Source: Collinsella sp. BG-O-102
Lineage (GTDB): Bacteria; Actinomycetota; Coriobacteriia; Coriobacteriales; Coriobacteriaceae
Direction: 5' to 3'
DNA: 33,455 nucleotides
NCBI RefSeq assembly: GCF_023656745.1
Contig: NZ_JAMOKO010000020.1
Span: 1-33,455 of the forward strand
The translations under genes were made by a program, and so were the position numbers. The number at the start of each line of letters is the position of its first letter. Within the stretch, counting starts at the first letter, position 1. Under the pieces are notes generated by a model, which was not told the DNA's origin, did not search any database, and worked only from the letters and a program-made list of their open reading frames with translations. Of the stretch, positions 33,364 to 33,455 are shown in pieces.

Positions 33364-33455
33364 GCGTGCTTCGCGCCATTTCGGCATGACGCATCCGGGC
33401 GCCTGGCGCCCCCGCTTGGTTTCCTCTTCGGTTGATCCCGCCGCCCGCTAGGCCG
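33364..33455. other. Non-coding tail of window with a GC palindrome
   Basis: No gene is visible. GGGCGCC and GGCGCCC lie one base apart (33397-33411), a compact palindrome. The context beyond the window is needed to say whether this is a terminator or part of another element. Confidence 0.5.

Overview
The window looks like chromosome from a high-GC Gram-positive of the Coriobacteriia (Actinomycetota), probably Collinsella or a close relative. I infer this from high GC with G/C-rich third positions, frequent GTG and TTG starts behind strong AGGAGG-type ribosome sites, an AroE-AroK fusion, and the run rodA - DUF697-like protein - radical SAM pair - rplU - rpmA - obg. I could not test the taxonomy by search.

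Layout. 1-3420: end of a surface-polysaccharide locus, with the C-terminal part of a dTDP-4-dehydrorhamnose reductase, a GT2 polyprenyl-phosphate-type glycosyltransferase (minus) and a Wzm/Wzt-type ABC exporter pair. A tRNA-Arg(UCU) with its terminator follows. 3656-12219 (minus): a compact aromatic-amino-acid operon, transcribed aroF-tyrA-aroB-aroA-aroC-pheA-aroEK-aroQ. It covers all seven steps from DAHP to chorismate plus the prephenate branches. Its genes abut or overlap except at two places, and each of those gaps holds a palindromic repeat. 12422-12498: tRNA-Arg(CCG) with a good promoter and terminator, then a CtpE-like P-type cation ATPase with a long basic tail.

15402-18510: a membrane zinc-ribbon protein, a cyclophilin and a membrane TPR protein. 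18626-24586: the cell-elongation cluster mreB-mreC-mreD-PBP2-rodA, followed by a DUF697-like membrane protein. 25545-28231: the TIGR03960/TIGR03936 radical SAM pair of unknown function. 28299-32302: rplU-rpmA, obg, nadD, yqeK and rsfS, a ribosome-assembly and NAD-synthesis block.

32302-33363 is the accessory part. It holds a gene for a REP-associated (RAYT/IS200-like, Y1 HUH) transposase with a C-terminal helix-turn-helix, flanked on both sides by copies of a palindromic repeat. The repeat has a GTAGCTAA/TTAGCTAC stem and a TTTGGGACGGGG core. Two nearly identical copies in inverted orientation lie 26 kb away inside the aro operon, between aroC and pheA. I read this as a REP/RAYT system with its repeats, and it is the most interesting find here. 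A second palindrome between aroEK and aroQ has a different stem but also carries GGGACAGG in its loop region.
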